The translations under genes and the position numbers were made by a program. The notes under the pieces were generated by a model. The model had not been told where the DNA came from. It made no database searches and was given only the letters and a program-made list of their open reading frames with translations. Positions 19,927 through 27,493 of a DNA stretch of 64,000 nt are shown one piece after another; the stretch's first letter is position 1, and each line of letters begins with the position of its first letter. This DNA is from Vibrio ponticus (GTDB lineage: Bacteria; Pseudomonadota; Gammaproteobacteria; Enterobacterales; Vibrionaceae), in contig NZ_AP019658.1 in assembly GCF_009938225.1 (NCBI RefSeq), positions 1,054,001 through 1,118,000 of the forward strand, read 5' to 3'.

Positions 19927-20045
19927 TTAAGATCACCTTTACAAGCATTGAATTAACAGCTGGTCCTGTCCTTGGGGTCATTCACTCGTCCATGTGACGG
20001 CTTGTATTGGTAGGGTTTTTGCCCATAACCGGGCGGCAAGTATAG
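19927..20045 (-). promoter_or_regulatory. Structured, GC-rich 5' leader of nupC
   Basis: About 100 bases that would be transcribed ahead of nupC. They are more GC-rich than the surrounding DNA and can form TTGCC/GGCAA and GTCA/TGAC hairpins; a GGAC repeat follows (AAGGACAGGACC). The sequence does not match the purine, preQ1 or c-di-GMP riboswitch cores that I know. It may be an attenuator or an unrecognised regulatory RNA. Confidence 0.35.
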
Positions 20046-20077
20046 CGATAGATACGAGACATTCATCACATATTTTT

Positions 20078-20093
20078 ACGCAAACGTTCAAGC
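20078..20093. promoter_or_regulatory. PurR-like box 1 upstream of nupC
   Basis: ACGCAAACGTTCAAGC matches the PurR consensus ACGCAAACGTTTNCGT strongly in its left half. It lies about 150 bases before the nupC start and 31 bases from a second copy. Confidence 0.55.
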
Positions 20094-20108
20094 GCTCATT
20101 ATTTAACC

Positions 20109-20124
20109 ACGCAAACGTTTTTTA
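20109..20124. promoter_or_regulatory. PurR-like box 2 upstream of nupC
   Basis: ACGCAAACGTTTTTTA shares the 11-base core ACGCAAACGTT with box 1, in the same orientation and three helical turns away. CytR, another LacI-family member, is the alternative binder. Confidence 0.52.
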
Positions 20125-20308
20125 GTTTCATCGCTTTTCCATTCACTCCTGAATAAGGATCACACTTACGAACATAAAAGCAACAGAATGCATATTTAAA
20201 TTGGCGCTAAACAGACTTTGTTTCTAACTTTAATTTAGTTAACGAATAACTCCTCGCGTTCTTAACATACGTCAGTTTGGCATTAGACATATACAACAAC
20301 CTTCTGCC

Positions 20309-20335
20309 CCGCTTTGTGCGGGGTTCTTTTTTTGT
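20309..20335 (+). terminator. Orphan plus-strand terminator
   Basis: CCCCGC-TTTGT-GCGGGG followed by TTCTTTTTTT. No plus-strand gene precedes it: nupC points the other way and the next plus-strand gene starts downstream at 20445. It would end a small RNA transcribed from between 20130 and 20300. Confidence 0.75.
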
Positions 20336-20444
20336 ATTGAAAAGCTTACAGTAAACATCGCCTAGGTAAACCACGTACTATAGACCAATAATTTGACTGG
20401 TGATAAATTGAACGATGTACGGTTTTATTGATAGGAATCAACGG

Positions 20445-20669
20445 ATGATGAAAATCGAACATGCTATCTACCAACCCCATATCCAGCATGACTTAAAATC
20501 TGCGACTAAATTCATCGATCAAAGCTTGAAAAACCAAGGTGGTCATTTAAGTGCTTCGCTTAATCAGCACAATCAAATCCAAATTCGCAATGAAGACAAT
20601 GTCGTGGTAAAGACATTTAAAGGCGAAAATGTTGTTCGAAAGATGCACCACATCGATGAATACGTCTAA
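20445..20669 (+). CDS. Small uncharacterised protein
   Basis: 74 residues from the ATG at 20445, which has AGGAA 11 bases before it. A 10-codon extension to 20415 is possible but lacks a good ribosome site. The body ATKFIDQSLKNQGGHLSASL followed by IQIRNEDNVVVKTFKGENVV resembles the helix-strand-strand layout of FlaG-like flagellar proteins, but the match is too weak to assign. It has no signal peptide or membrane segment. It stands alone between nupC and the protease. Confidence 0.6.
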   Translation: MMKIEHAIYQPHIQHDLKSATKFIDQSLKNQGGHLSASLNQHNQIQIRNEDNVVVKTFKGENVVRKMHHIDEYV

Positions 20670-20938
20670 ATTTCGCCGAGTAATGCAAGCGATTCACTGA
20701 TCATGTTTAACCTGGGCACAAACTTTCACCGACTGCGCACCTAGAGCACTCGAGAGGGCATTGTCTCCGTTGCTAACAACGCCCTTACAAGAGCGCATTA
20801 AACTTACTTTCTTTTTTGATTTGACTTGCCATTCGAACCTTCGCTTTCCAATCTATCGCTACTTGATAATACGATAAACAAGTAGTTATGCGCAGCAAGA
20901 AAACGAGCCGTTTGCGCCTCTGAGGATATAAGTGACCA

Positions 20939-21994
20939 TTACGATCTAACAGATAATCGAGCAAAGCCAATCGCAGTTAAGCACAAGAGCATAAACAACG
21001 ACGTACTACCACCGCTCGAATCGTTTACTGAAAATAATCGGTCTATCTCTTCAAAAGCTCGGTCTCTATCCCTATCGCCGAAATCATCAGATCCCTCGTA
21101 CTGATCACGCTGCTCTGCCGTAACCGTAAAATTTGGTGTTTCATTCCCAGCAATAACGCTCGCTATCCAACTTGAATAGTCGGCAACTTCCGTGAATACC
21201 GAAGTATCATCCGAACTCGACTCATAACAGTCTATCCAACCATAACTCGAAATTCCGACTTGCTTGTATTCTGAACCATCAAACCAGTACAGCGGTCCCC
21301 CAGAATCGCCGCTACAGATTGCATTACGCACGTTTGTCGAATTATTGAATTCACCAGAGGTGCAGATCTGTGAATCACTAGCGCCTAGATCGCATGAAAA
21401 GCTTGGCTCATAATTGAGTTGAGTTTTTAACAACTCACCACTACTTCCAGTTTCAGTTACCCCATAACCCACGGCAACAAGCGGCTCACCGTCAATACGA
21501 TAATTGAATGAATCCATCGATTGTCCAAGCTCAACGTAGTCAAAAGCAGAGACATTCATCGCCTCTTCAAGTTGAATGATCGCGATGTCATTTGGCCAGG
21601 CTATGCCATTGGCATCAGATGAGTCCACATAGTTAGGATGAATATAAAACGCTTGACCACGCACCTTGCCAGAACTTGCAAATTGACGACTGCTGTTGAG
21701 TTGAGGGGCGACCGAAGTGAACACCATGACTTCTTCATCTAAGTTACCATTGTAATATAGGCAATGGGCTGCGGTCATAACATGTCGATTGTCTAGTATC
21801 GTGGCGGTACAAAACTGACCATAAACATTGGGATCATCAACCGACTCATAATATAGCCCTGCGATAGACGGCCATTCTGCAGCGGAGGTATTGGCACCAT
21901 TATAGATAAATGTTGAGATTTCCTGAGAAGCCAATGAATTAACTGCAACACCGCATGTTAATAGTGCCAACATCGCTTCGCGTTTAAGTTTCAT
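20939..21994 (-). CDS. Secreted trypsin-like serine protease with GlyGly-CTERM tail
   Basis: 351 residues. A signal peptide (MKLKREAMLALLTCGVAVNS) precedes an S1 trypsin domain with the catalytic His in MTAAHCLYY, Asp in NDIAIIQL and Ser in CSGDSGGPLYW. The C-terminus ends with SSGG, a hydrophobic helix (LFMLLCLTAIGFA) and basic residues, a GlyGly-CTERM signal. In Vibrio such tails are cut by rhombosortase and the proteins leave through the type II secretion system, as for VesB-like proteases. The substrate is unknown. The DSG run before the tail is probably a flexible linker. Confidence 0.92.
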   Translation of the reverse strand: MKLKREAMLALLTCGVAVNSLASQEISTFIYNGANTSAAEWPSIAGLYYESVDDPNVYGQFCTATILDNRHVMTAAHCLYYNGNLDEEVMVFTSVAPQLNSSRQFASSGKVRGQAFYIHPNYVDSSDANGIAWPNDIAIIQLEEAMNVSAFDYVELGQSMDSFNYRIDGEPLVAVGYGVTETGSSGELLKTQLNYEPSFSCDLGASDSQICTSGEFNNSTNVRNAICSGDSGGPLYWFDGSEYKQVGISSYGWIDCYESSSDDTSVFTEVADYSSWIASVIAGNETPNFTVTAEQRDQYEGSDDFGDRDRDRAFEEIDRLFSVNDSSGGSTSLFMLLCLTAIGFARLSVRS

Positions 21995-22514
21995 ACCAAT
22001 ATCCTTTTGATGTGACTTAGAGTTAACGCTAGAGGTTAGAAATATTAAAAATCACCGACTCAAATGATGTTTATCCATTTATAAACAGGCACCACCATCG
22101 ATCTATCGTTATCTTTAATAATCAAAAGAATAGCACAACAGAGGCACTCACCCTGACTATATCGAATTCTGTGCGAGCAAAATGGGATTTTTATCAGTCA
22201 GTTACAGCGACATTCTCATGCTTATAACTACTGTTTATCACCTGACACAAATGCACATATAAACATATATTTATTACTAATCAATTATCTAGCTTTAGTC
22301 GTTAAATCTATTCCGCCATCATTTAACTTTATATAAGTTGTTTACATTAATATCTAACGCCTAATATCGCCTTCCCTTAATCGTTACTGAATACGCTTTT
22401 ATGAACAACAGTACGGTTATCTTGCAACAATCATTAGTATCAAAATCAATCAAGTTCAGAGAATTTCTGGGGTTTTCTTGATTGGTTTATGCTCCGGTAT
22501 AAGGAACCTAGAAT
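21995..22514. other. AT-rich gap upstream of the protease gene
   Basis: About 520 bases without a supported gene. The protease promoter must lie at the left end. No strong hairpin, repeat or attachment site was seen. Confidence 0.35.
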
Positions 22515-22631
22515 ATGTGCACACACCATAAATCGCTTCAAAGACTCCACCGCACCTTTCTACAAAAACTAGTGGGCATAAAAGAAGTTTATCAATGCAG
22601 TCAGTGCGGATATTTACTCAAGATCCGATAA
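22515..22631 (+). CDS. 38-residue protein with paired cysteines (zinc-ribbon-like)
   Basis: A short frame starting ATG at 22515 with AAGGA nine bases upstream. It encodes MCTHHKS, a basic middle, then YQCSQCGYLLKIR. The C-x2-C knuckle with the N-terminal CTHH could bind one zinc ion. The coding quality of the C-x2-C end and the good ribosome site favour a real small gene, but at this length chance cannot be excluded. Function unknown. Confidence 0.5.
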   Translation: MCTHHKSLQRLHRTFLQKLVGIKEVYQCSQCGYLLKIR

Positions 22632-23090
22632 CGACTAAGCATTAGATATTGAGCAATTAAACAACACAGCGTAAAGTTTAGGTTTCACGCCAAGTAACTC
22701 TGTTGAATGAAATGTCATATTCAGATTGTTAGCGATATAAAGCATCTGTCCGTTTAACGCTTAACTTGCCTTTAACTTTCTCTGTGTTGTCTAACCTTTC
22801 TCCCGTAGTCCTATCGCGGTCTTTAAATATGCAAAACGACTGACGGAATAATTTGTTATATACATAACCATCATTATGCTTTTTTGTAATAGAATTACAC
22901 CATTTTCGCCAAAGCAAACGTTTACAACAATCAAAGATCATTGCTCAACTTTTTTCTCCATTTTTGAGTAAATACATACCATTTTTGGCTATATACCAGC
23001 GGTTTGTCACCTTCCTACAATACGTACGTCTTACTTGTAGCACGCGCTTTTCCTATGTGTAGTACGCGTCACGATAACTAAAGGTATCGA
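22632..23090. other. Gap before the amino-acid permease gene
   Basis: About 460 bases. A 70-residue minus-strand frame at 22729-22941 has no recognisable features and I do not count it. The permease promoter probably lies in the last 120 bases. Confidence 0.35.
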
Positions 23091-24518
23091 ATGAGCAATA
23101 TCGCCAAATCCGCCGTCAAACTGAGTGTTTTTTCTGTCATTATGATTACGGTTACCTCCGTTGACAGTATAAGGAACATACCTGGCGCCGCCTTATTTGG
23201 CAGTCATGCAATCTCTTTCTTCTTATTAGCTGGGGTTTGCTTCTTCATTCCAACAGCTCTAGTCTGCGCAGAATTAAGCACTACCTACCCTCAACAAGGT
23301 GGGGTTTACTTGTGGGGTAAGGAAACCATCGGACCAAACTTCGGTTTTGCTACCGTTTGGTATCAATACGCTGAAAATATCGTCTATTACCCACCATTGA
23401 TTTCATTCATTGTTGCAACAGGGACATACCCGTTTTTTCCTGAACTCGCACAAAACAACATCTTCATGCTGGTAATGATCAACGTCATTTTCTGGGCTCT
23501 GACTTTAGTGAATATATTCGGCTTACGGTTGTCATCCATGATCACCAATGTATTTGGTACTTTGGGCTTAATCTTTCCTATATTGCTGATTATTGCGCTT
23601 GGTGGTTACTGGGCTTACACCAACCCGAGCGAATCACATATTTCACTACGTCATGTATCTGACTGGCTACCTGATTTTTCTCAAGATGGCATTGGTGCTG
23701 GCTTTACCGCCGTGGTGTTATCACTAACAGGGCTAGAGATTACAACCTCATACGCAAATGAAGTAGACAACCCACAAAAGACCTATCCGAAAGCACTGAT
23801 TATATCAACCGTGTTGATCTTAGTGTCTCTAACCGCTTGTTCTCTTTCGATCTCTTCTGTTGTATCAAGTGATCATTCAAGCTTAAGTGAAGGTGTTATT
23901 CTCGCGTTCAAAGCCTTTTTTGATGATCTAAACATGTCGTTCATGTTGCCAATCATTGCCCTTGCCATTGTCTTCGGCAGTCTTGCGAGCCTTAACAACT
24001 GGATCATCGCACCAACCAAGAGCCTACACGTCGCGGCGAAAGACAATTTCATGCCAATCGCGCTATCAAAAGAGAATAAAAACCAAGCGCCAGTACCCCT
24101 GTTGCTGCTGCAAGGTGCTATCGTCAGTGTTCTTTCTCTGGTGTTTATCTTGGTACCAAATGTTAACCAGGGGATGTGGCTACTAAACATTCTTATGACT
24201 CAGCTATACATGGTGATGTACATTTGTATCTTCATCAGCTTCTTGGTATCGCGTCGCAAACATTCAGAGTTTGAGCGCCCATTTCGTGTTCCGGGCGGAA
24301 AAGTAGGTATGGTGCTCGTAGCGGCACTGGGTTTGATGAGTTGCGCCATCACTATCATCGTATCCTTCGATGTACCGGCAGGTATCAGTGCAGAAACTGG
24401 CGCGTATGCACTTATTCTTGGCTTTATCACGTTTAGCTTGCCAGCAGTTGCGGCGGTGTTATACCGCAACCGTAAACACCAACAGCAAGCTCTATTGGTT
24501 GAAGCGGTGGCGAATTAA
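23091..24518 (+). CDS. APC-family amino-acid permease
   Basis: 475 residues with twelve predicted membrane segments. APC-superfamily features include the first helix VIMITVTSVDSIRNIPG, the GGVYLWGKETIGPNFGF segment after helix two, and LSLTGLEITTSYANEVDNP in helix six. It resembles the glutamate/GABA antiporter and YjeM-like branch, but the substrate cannot be told from sequence. There is no decarboxylase gene nearby. A hairpin terminator follows 36 bases after the stop. Confidence 0.86.
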   Translation: MSNIAKSAVKLSVFSVIMITVTSVDSIRNIPGAALFGSHAISFFLLAGVCFFIPTALVCAELSTTYPQQGGVYLWGKETIGPNFGFATVWYQYAENIVYYPPLISFIVATGTYPFFPELAQNNIFMLVMINVIFWALTLVNIFGLRLSSMITNVFGTLGLIFPILLIIALGGYWAYTNPSESHISLRHVSDWLPDFSQDGIGAGFTAVVLSLTGLEITTSYANEVDNPQKTYPKALIISTVLILVSLTACSLSISSVVSSDHSSLSEGVILAFKAFFDDLNMSFMLPIIALAIVFGSLASLNNWIIAPTKSLHVAAKDNFMPIALSKENKNQAPVPLLLLQGAIVSVLSLVFILVPNVNQGMWLLNILMTQLYMVMYICIFISFLVSRRKHSEFERPFRVPGGKVGMVLVAALGLMSCAITIIVSFDVPAGISAETGAYALILGFITFSLPAVAAVLYRNRKHQQQALLVEAVAN

Positions 24519-24553
24519 GCTCGCAAATTCAGTAACATCTTTAATCCATAAAA

Positions 24554-24576
24554 AGCCCCAAAATATAATTGGGGCT
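24554..24576 (+). terminator. Terminator after the permease gene
   Basis: AGCCCCAA-AATATAA-TTGGGGCT stem-loop just after the permease stop. The T-rich tail is weak, and an IS3 element has inserted 13 bases further on. Confidence 0.65.
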
Positions 24577-24629
24577 CTTGGCAATTTCTTGTCCCGTCCT
24601 GAAATGTGTTTACACATTGAGGACGAATT

Positions 24630-25040
24630 ATGACCACGTCAAATAAACTCTACATTAAGCGCACTCAGCGTGATTACACACTAGGCTTTAAATTGCAGGT
24701 TGTTGATGCTGTAGAAAAAGGCGAAATGACCTACAAGCAAGCACAAGCCATTTATGGTATCCAAGGTCGCTCAACTGTTTTAACCTGGCTGAGGAAGCAC
24801 GGGAAAATGGATTGGACGCAAAACCCAAGGAAGAACGCTATGCATGAGACTACCAAACCTAGTGAGTCTCCCGCTCAAAAAATTAAACGTCTTGAAAAAG
24901 AACTCGAAGATGAGCGAATAAGAAATCTGTTCTTGAATGAAGTGGTTGATATTCTTGACGCTGAGCATGGGACAAGCCTAAGAAAAAAGTATCTCGCCAA
25001 GGAGCGAGAAGCCTTCAAAAACAGAAAGGGATCAGCTTAG
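24630..25040 (+). CDS. IS3-family transposase OrfA
   Basis: 136 residues with an N-terminal helix-turn-helix (YTLGFKLQVVDAVEKGEMTY, then AQAIYGIQGRSTVLTWLRKHG). A leucine-zipper-like helix follows (QKIKRLEKELEDERIRNLFL). It binds the terminal repeats and helps assemble the OrfAB transposase. Its end overlaps the upstream part of the orfB frame, and a run of A residues (TTCAAAAACAG, about 25014-25024) is the probable -1 frameshift site. Confidence 0.9.
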   Translation: MTTSNKLYIKRTQRDYTLGFKLQVVDAVEKGEMTYKQAQAIYGIQGRSTVLTWLRKHGKMDWTQNPRKNAMHETTKPSESPAQKIKRLEKELEDERIRNLFLNEVVDILDAEHGTSLRKKYLAKEREAFKNRKGSA

Positions 25041-25138
25041 CTAGAATTTGCCGCCTATGTGGCATATCGAGACAAAGTGTTTACCAAAGAGAAAAGCGAG
25101 CAGCTGCCCGTCAAATTAAGCTCGATCCCGTAAAGCAA

Positions 25139-25867
25139 ATGGTTTTAGAGCTCCGACGTTATATGCCTCGAGTTGGAACAAGAAAACTGTATTTCTTACT
25201 CAAGCCAAAGCTAGAAAAAGCAGGCATTAAACTAGGTCGGGATGCGCTCTTTGACTACTTACGTAATGAGAGACTCCTTGTTCGACCAAAACGCAGTTTT
25301 ACAAAGACAACCAATAGCCGACACTGGATGCAAAAGCACCCTAACTTACTGAAGGAGCTTAAGCCGAGTCATCCCGAAGAAGTATTGGTCAGCGATATCA
25401 CCTACGTCCAATCGGATAAAGGTGTTCACTATTTATCTCTTGTGACAGACGCATTTAGTCGAAAAATCATGGGGTATGAGTTGAGTAATGAGATGAAAGC
25501 AACAGATGTTGTAAAAGCTCTGCGCAAGGCGATAAAAGCACGTCAATATCGATGCTCTTGCATTCATCACTCAGACCGCGGTCTTCAATACTGCTCAACA
25601 GTTTATCAAGAGCAGTTGAAAAGTGGGCACATAAAGCCATCCATGACTGATGGGTATGACTGCTACCAGAATGCGTTAGCAGAGAGAGTCAACGGGATAC
25701 TAAAACAAGAGTTCCTACTCGATAGGTGTCAAGACATCAAAGAGCTCAACCAACTAGTAAAAGAGTCTATTAGTATCTATAACAATATGAGACCGCATCT
25801 TAGTCTCGGGATGAAAACCCCAAATGAGGTTCATGAAAAAAGCCAACTGCTAACGCAGTTGGCTTAG
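25139..25867 (+). CDS. IS3-family transposase OrfB (DDE integrase domain)
   Basis: The first ATG of this frame is at 25139, but the frame is open and coding from about 25019 (QKQKGISLARICRLCGISRQ, then VYQREKR), overlapping orfA. The protein is therefore normally made as an OrfAB fusion by -1 frameshifting. The catalytic triad is seen in VSDITYVQ, HSDRGLQY and NALAERVNG. The C-terminus YNNMRPHLSLGMKTPNEV is typical of the family. It catalyses cutting and joining of the element ends. Confidence 0.92.
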   Translation: MVLELRRYMPRVGTRKLYFLLKPKLEKAGIKLGRDALFDYLRNERLLVRPKRSFTKTTNSRHWMQKHPNLLKELKPSHPEEVLVSDITYVQSDKGVHYLSLVTDAFSRKIMGYELSNEMKATDVVKALRKAIKARQYRCSCIHHSDRGLQYCSTVYQEQLKSGHIKPSMTDGYDCYQNALAERVNGILKQEFLLDRCQDIKELNQLVKESISIYNNMRPHLSLGMKTPNEVHEKSQLLTQLA

Positions 25868-25901
25868 TATAAAACTGTCAAGGTATTTTAGGACGAGACA
25901 T

Positions 25902-26060
25902 CTTTTTATCTTCAGGACGTACCCAAATCAGGCTGCAGAGCCAAAAGCCTTAATCCAAGAAGTACTCGACTCATATGTTTTAGGTAAAAGTAAGTTAGTT
26001 ACTTTGCCAATTCCTCTTGCAACAAATTATATAAAATATGTTGGACCTGTAATTGGTTAG
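25902..26060 (+). pseudogene. Possible 3' fragment of an unidentified gene
   Basis: A frame of about 50 codons ending TAG at 26060 (ALIQEVLDSYVLGKSKLVTL, then PIPLATNYIKYVG) has protein-like composition but no start; it begins at the IS3 right end. The match across the IS to sequence upstream is the permease terminator, so it was not interrupted by this IS alone. I do not recognise the family. Confidence 0.3.
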
Positions 26061-26301
26061 TCAGTTGACGTATCCCATGATTCGATAAAATTAGCTATTC
26101 GAATCACTTTATGATTTGAATAAAAGAAATAATCACATCACCTTAAGCACACTATCACTATCGGCATATCCAATACTGACTGTTCAGATCTATTCATCAT
26201 CAATCGCCGCTGGTCGTCATGTTAAATCACCAAACTATCAAAAGTGTCACTCATGCCCTCAGGAGATAGTTGATGTTTGTTAATTCAACCCCATCATACT
26301 C
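26061..26301. other. Unexplained spacer left of the cassette array
   Basis: About 240 bases with no supported gene, repeat or attC remnant. It separates the gene fragment from the truncated IS1111 tail, so it holds or adjoins the left edge of the cassette array. Confidence 0.3.
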
Positions 26302-26659
26302 ACCTCTAGCTCTGATTAGCCGCTTCATTGGTGCGCACCCATAACAACGAACAGCAAAGTTGCTTACACCTCGGCTGAGCCTGAAGATAACTGGAAAACA
26401 ACTGTTTAACTATTTTTTGAATAGCGCCAGATGGGGTTAACCGATATGTGTCTAGGGGGACGCCTAGTCTGACCCTATGACAAATCATAGGCAGCGGCGA
26501 GACCGCAATAAGAGATCCTCAATATGTGTTTGTCGTAAGCAATGCTTGATGACCGAAATGACAAAGCGAAGTAGATAACTTTGTTGTTCGAAGAGAATTG
26601 GCTGCTCACGCAGCCAACAGGATGTTATTGCCTATTGACAGGCAGAAGGCTCATATGTG
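26302..26659 (+). mobile_element. Remnant of ISa: non-coding right end without transposase
   Basis: About 358 bases closely related to the tails of the two full ISa copies (compare 28660-28995 and 32872-33229), including the terminal AGAAGGCTCATATGTG. The transposase half is missing. It is followed directly by TTAG, the R'' core of a cassette attC, just as in the complete copies. It diverges from them at scattered positions yet keeps the same stem-loop segments, so the RNA-coding tail is structurally preserved. Confidence 0.82.
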
Positions 26660-26664
26660 TTAGC

Positions 26665-27177
26665 CTACTTGGAATAGTAGTAACGATCACGTGGGTCGAT
26701 ACCTTTATAAATCCAAGGTTTCTTGCTCTTGAGGATTTCTCTCATTTTTCGACTACACTTCGACCGCCTTGGAAAAACAGGGCGACCTAACCGTAATTGG
26801 TGAAAAGAATAAATAGCTCTGTGATACTTTATAGGTGCATGATCATCGAATGTGAAGTAAACCTTATCTTCGACAACTGACCATAGAACAGCAACACTCT
26901 TGGTGTGAGAGTACTTTGCATGATGAATACGCCGACCGTTGCCCGTCATCTCGGTTCCAGAGGCTGGCACTACGCGAAAACTTCTTCGTTCTAGGTATTC
27001 TTCAATTTCTGGACTGTAGGCAAGCATTTCTTTCTGGGTTATTACTCCACCACCATTTCTAATGGCCAAATCCATAATAGCTTGAATAATCTTATACTGA
27101 ATACCATTTGAGCTTTTTTTGTCTTTTAGCCAGCTACGATTGTATGTTTGGTTGCAAAAGAAAATCTCTGAATCCAT
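26665..27177 (-). CDS. Uncharacterised cassette protein, 170 residues
   Basis: I do not recognise the family. The protein is basic and rich in Tyr and Arg (HRAIYSFHQLRLGRPVFPRR, then SKCSRKMREILKSKKPW), with no signal peptide or membrane segment. The middle reads SVAVLWSVVEDKVYFTFDDH. It is read on the minus strand like the other cassettes. Its upstream edge is the R' core of an attC near 27295, and its stop lies two bases from a TTAG core where ISa sequence begins, so its own attC has been lost or replaced. Confidence 0.7.
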   Translation of the reverse strand: MDSEIFFCNQTYNRSWLKDKKSSNGIQYKIIQAIMDLAIRNGGGVITQKEMLAYSPEIEEYLERRSFRVVPASGTEMTGNGRRIHHAKYSHTKSVAVLWSVVEDKVYFTFDDHAPIKYHRAIYSFHQLRLGRPVFPRRSKCSRKMREILKSKKPWIYKGIDPRDRYYYSK

Positions 27178-27294
27178 TATTTAGCGTTCTCCTTACCACT
27201 GTTTATAAACTCTTCTGTAACGTACTTTAAACTAACAAAGATGCATATTAAATGTTGGCTATAATGTTTGGCTAATTACGTTACTCTTATTGAA

Positions 27295-27414
27295 GGCTAA
27301 CGCCCAATTAAGGTGTGAAGCACGCTACCAAGGCACTCAAACTGGACGCCGTAATAACTAAATTAGACCCAAACCAAAAATGCCAAGCGTGCTGAATCAC
27401 TCTTGAACAATTTG
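27295..27414 (-). repeat. attC site of the tRNA-like/HEPN cassette, split by ISa
   Basis: Reading minus: after the R'' core at 28996-28999 and the ISa insertion, the site continues CAAATTGTTCAAGAGTGATT, then CAGCACGC, a central arm, GCGTGCTTCACACC, and ends at the R' core GTTAGCC (27295-27301). GCGTGC/GCACGC are the paired L arms. It is a VCR-like Vibrio attC of about 120 bases. Confidence 0.85.
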
Positions 27415-27493
27415 ATACTCATTGAGCCTTCTCCTCCAACTTAGCCTCTCGACTAAGCTGGAAGGCGACGAAACCCAAAACGGAGAAGACTCG

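Larger units (their letters stand above)
24590..25900 (+). mobile_element. IS3-family insertion sequence, complete
   Basis: 1311 bases bounded by imperfect terminal inverted repeats (left TGTCCCGTCCTGAAATGTG, right end reading TGTCTCGTCCTAAAATACC inward). It is flanked by a 3-base direct repeat TCT at 24587-24589 and 25901-25903, the target duplication expected for IS3 elements. It carries orfA and orfB in overlapping frames offset by -1. The intact ends and target duplication suggest fairly recent insertion. Confidence 0.93.

Noticed and set aside
20785..20970. 61-codon minus-strand frame overlapping the protease 3' end
   Set aside because: Overlaps the protease coding end in another frame, with no recognisable domain.
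22729..22941. 70-codon minus-strand frame in the gap before the permease
   Set aside because: Odd composition, no ribosome site, and no family features.
25139..25867. OrfB as an independent gene starting at 25139
   Set aside because: The frame is coding well upstream and overlaps orfA, so frameshift fusion is more likely than this ATG.
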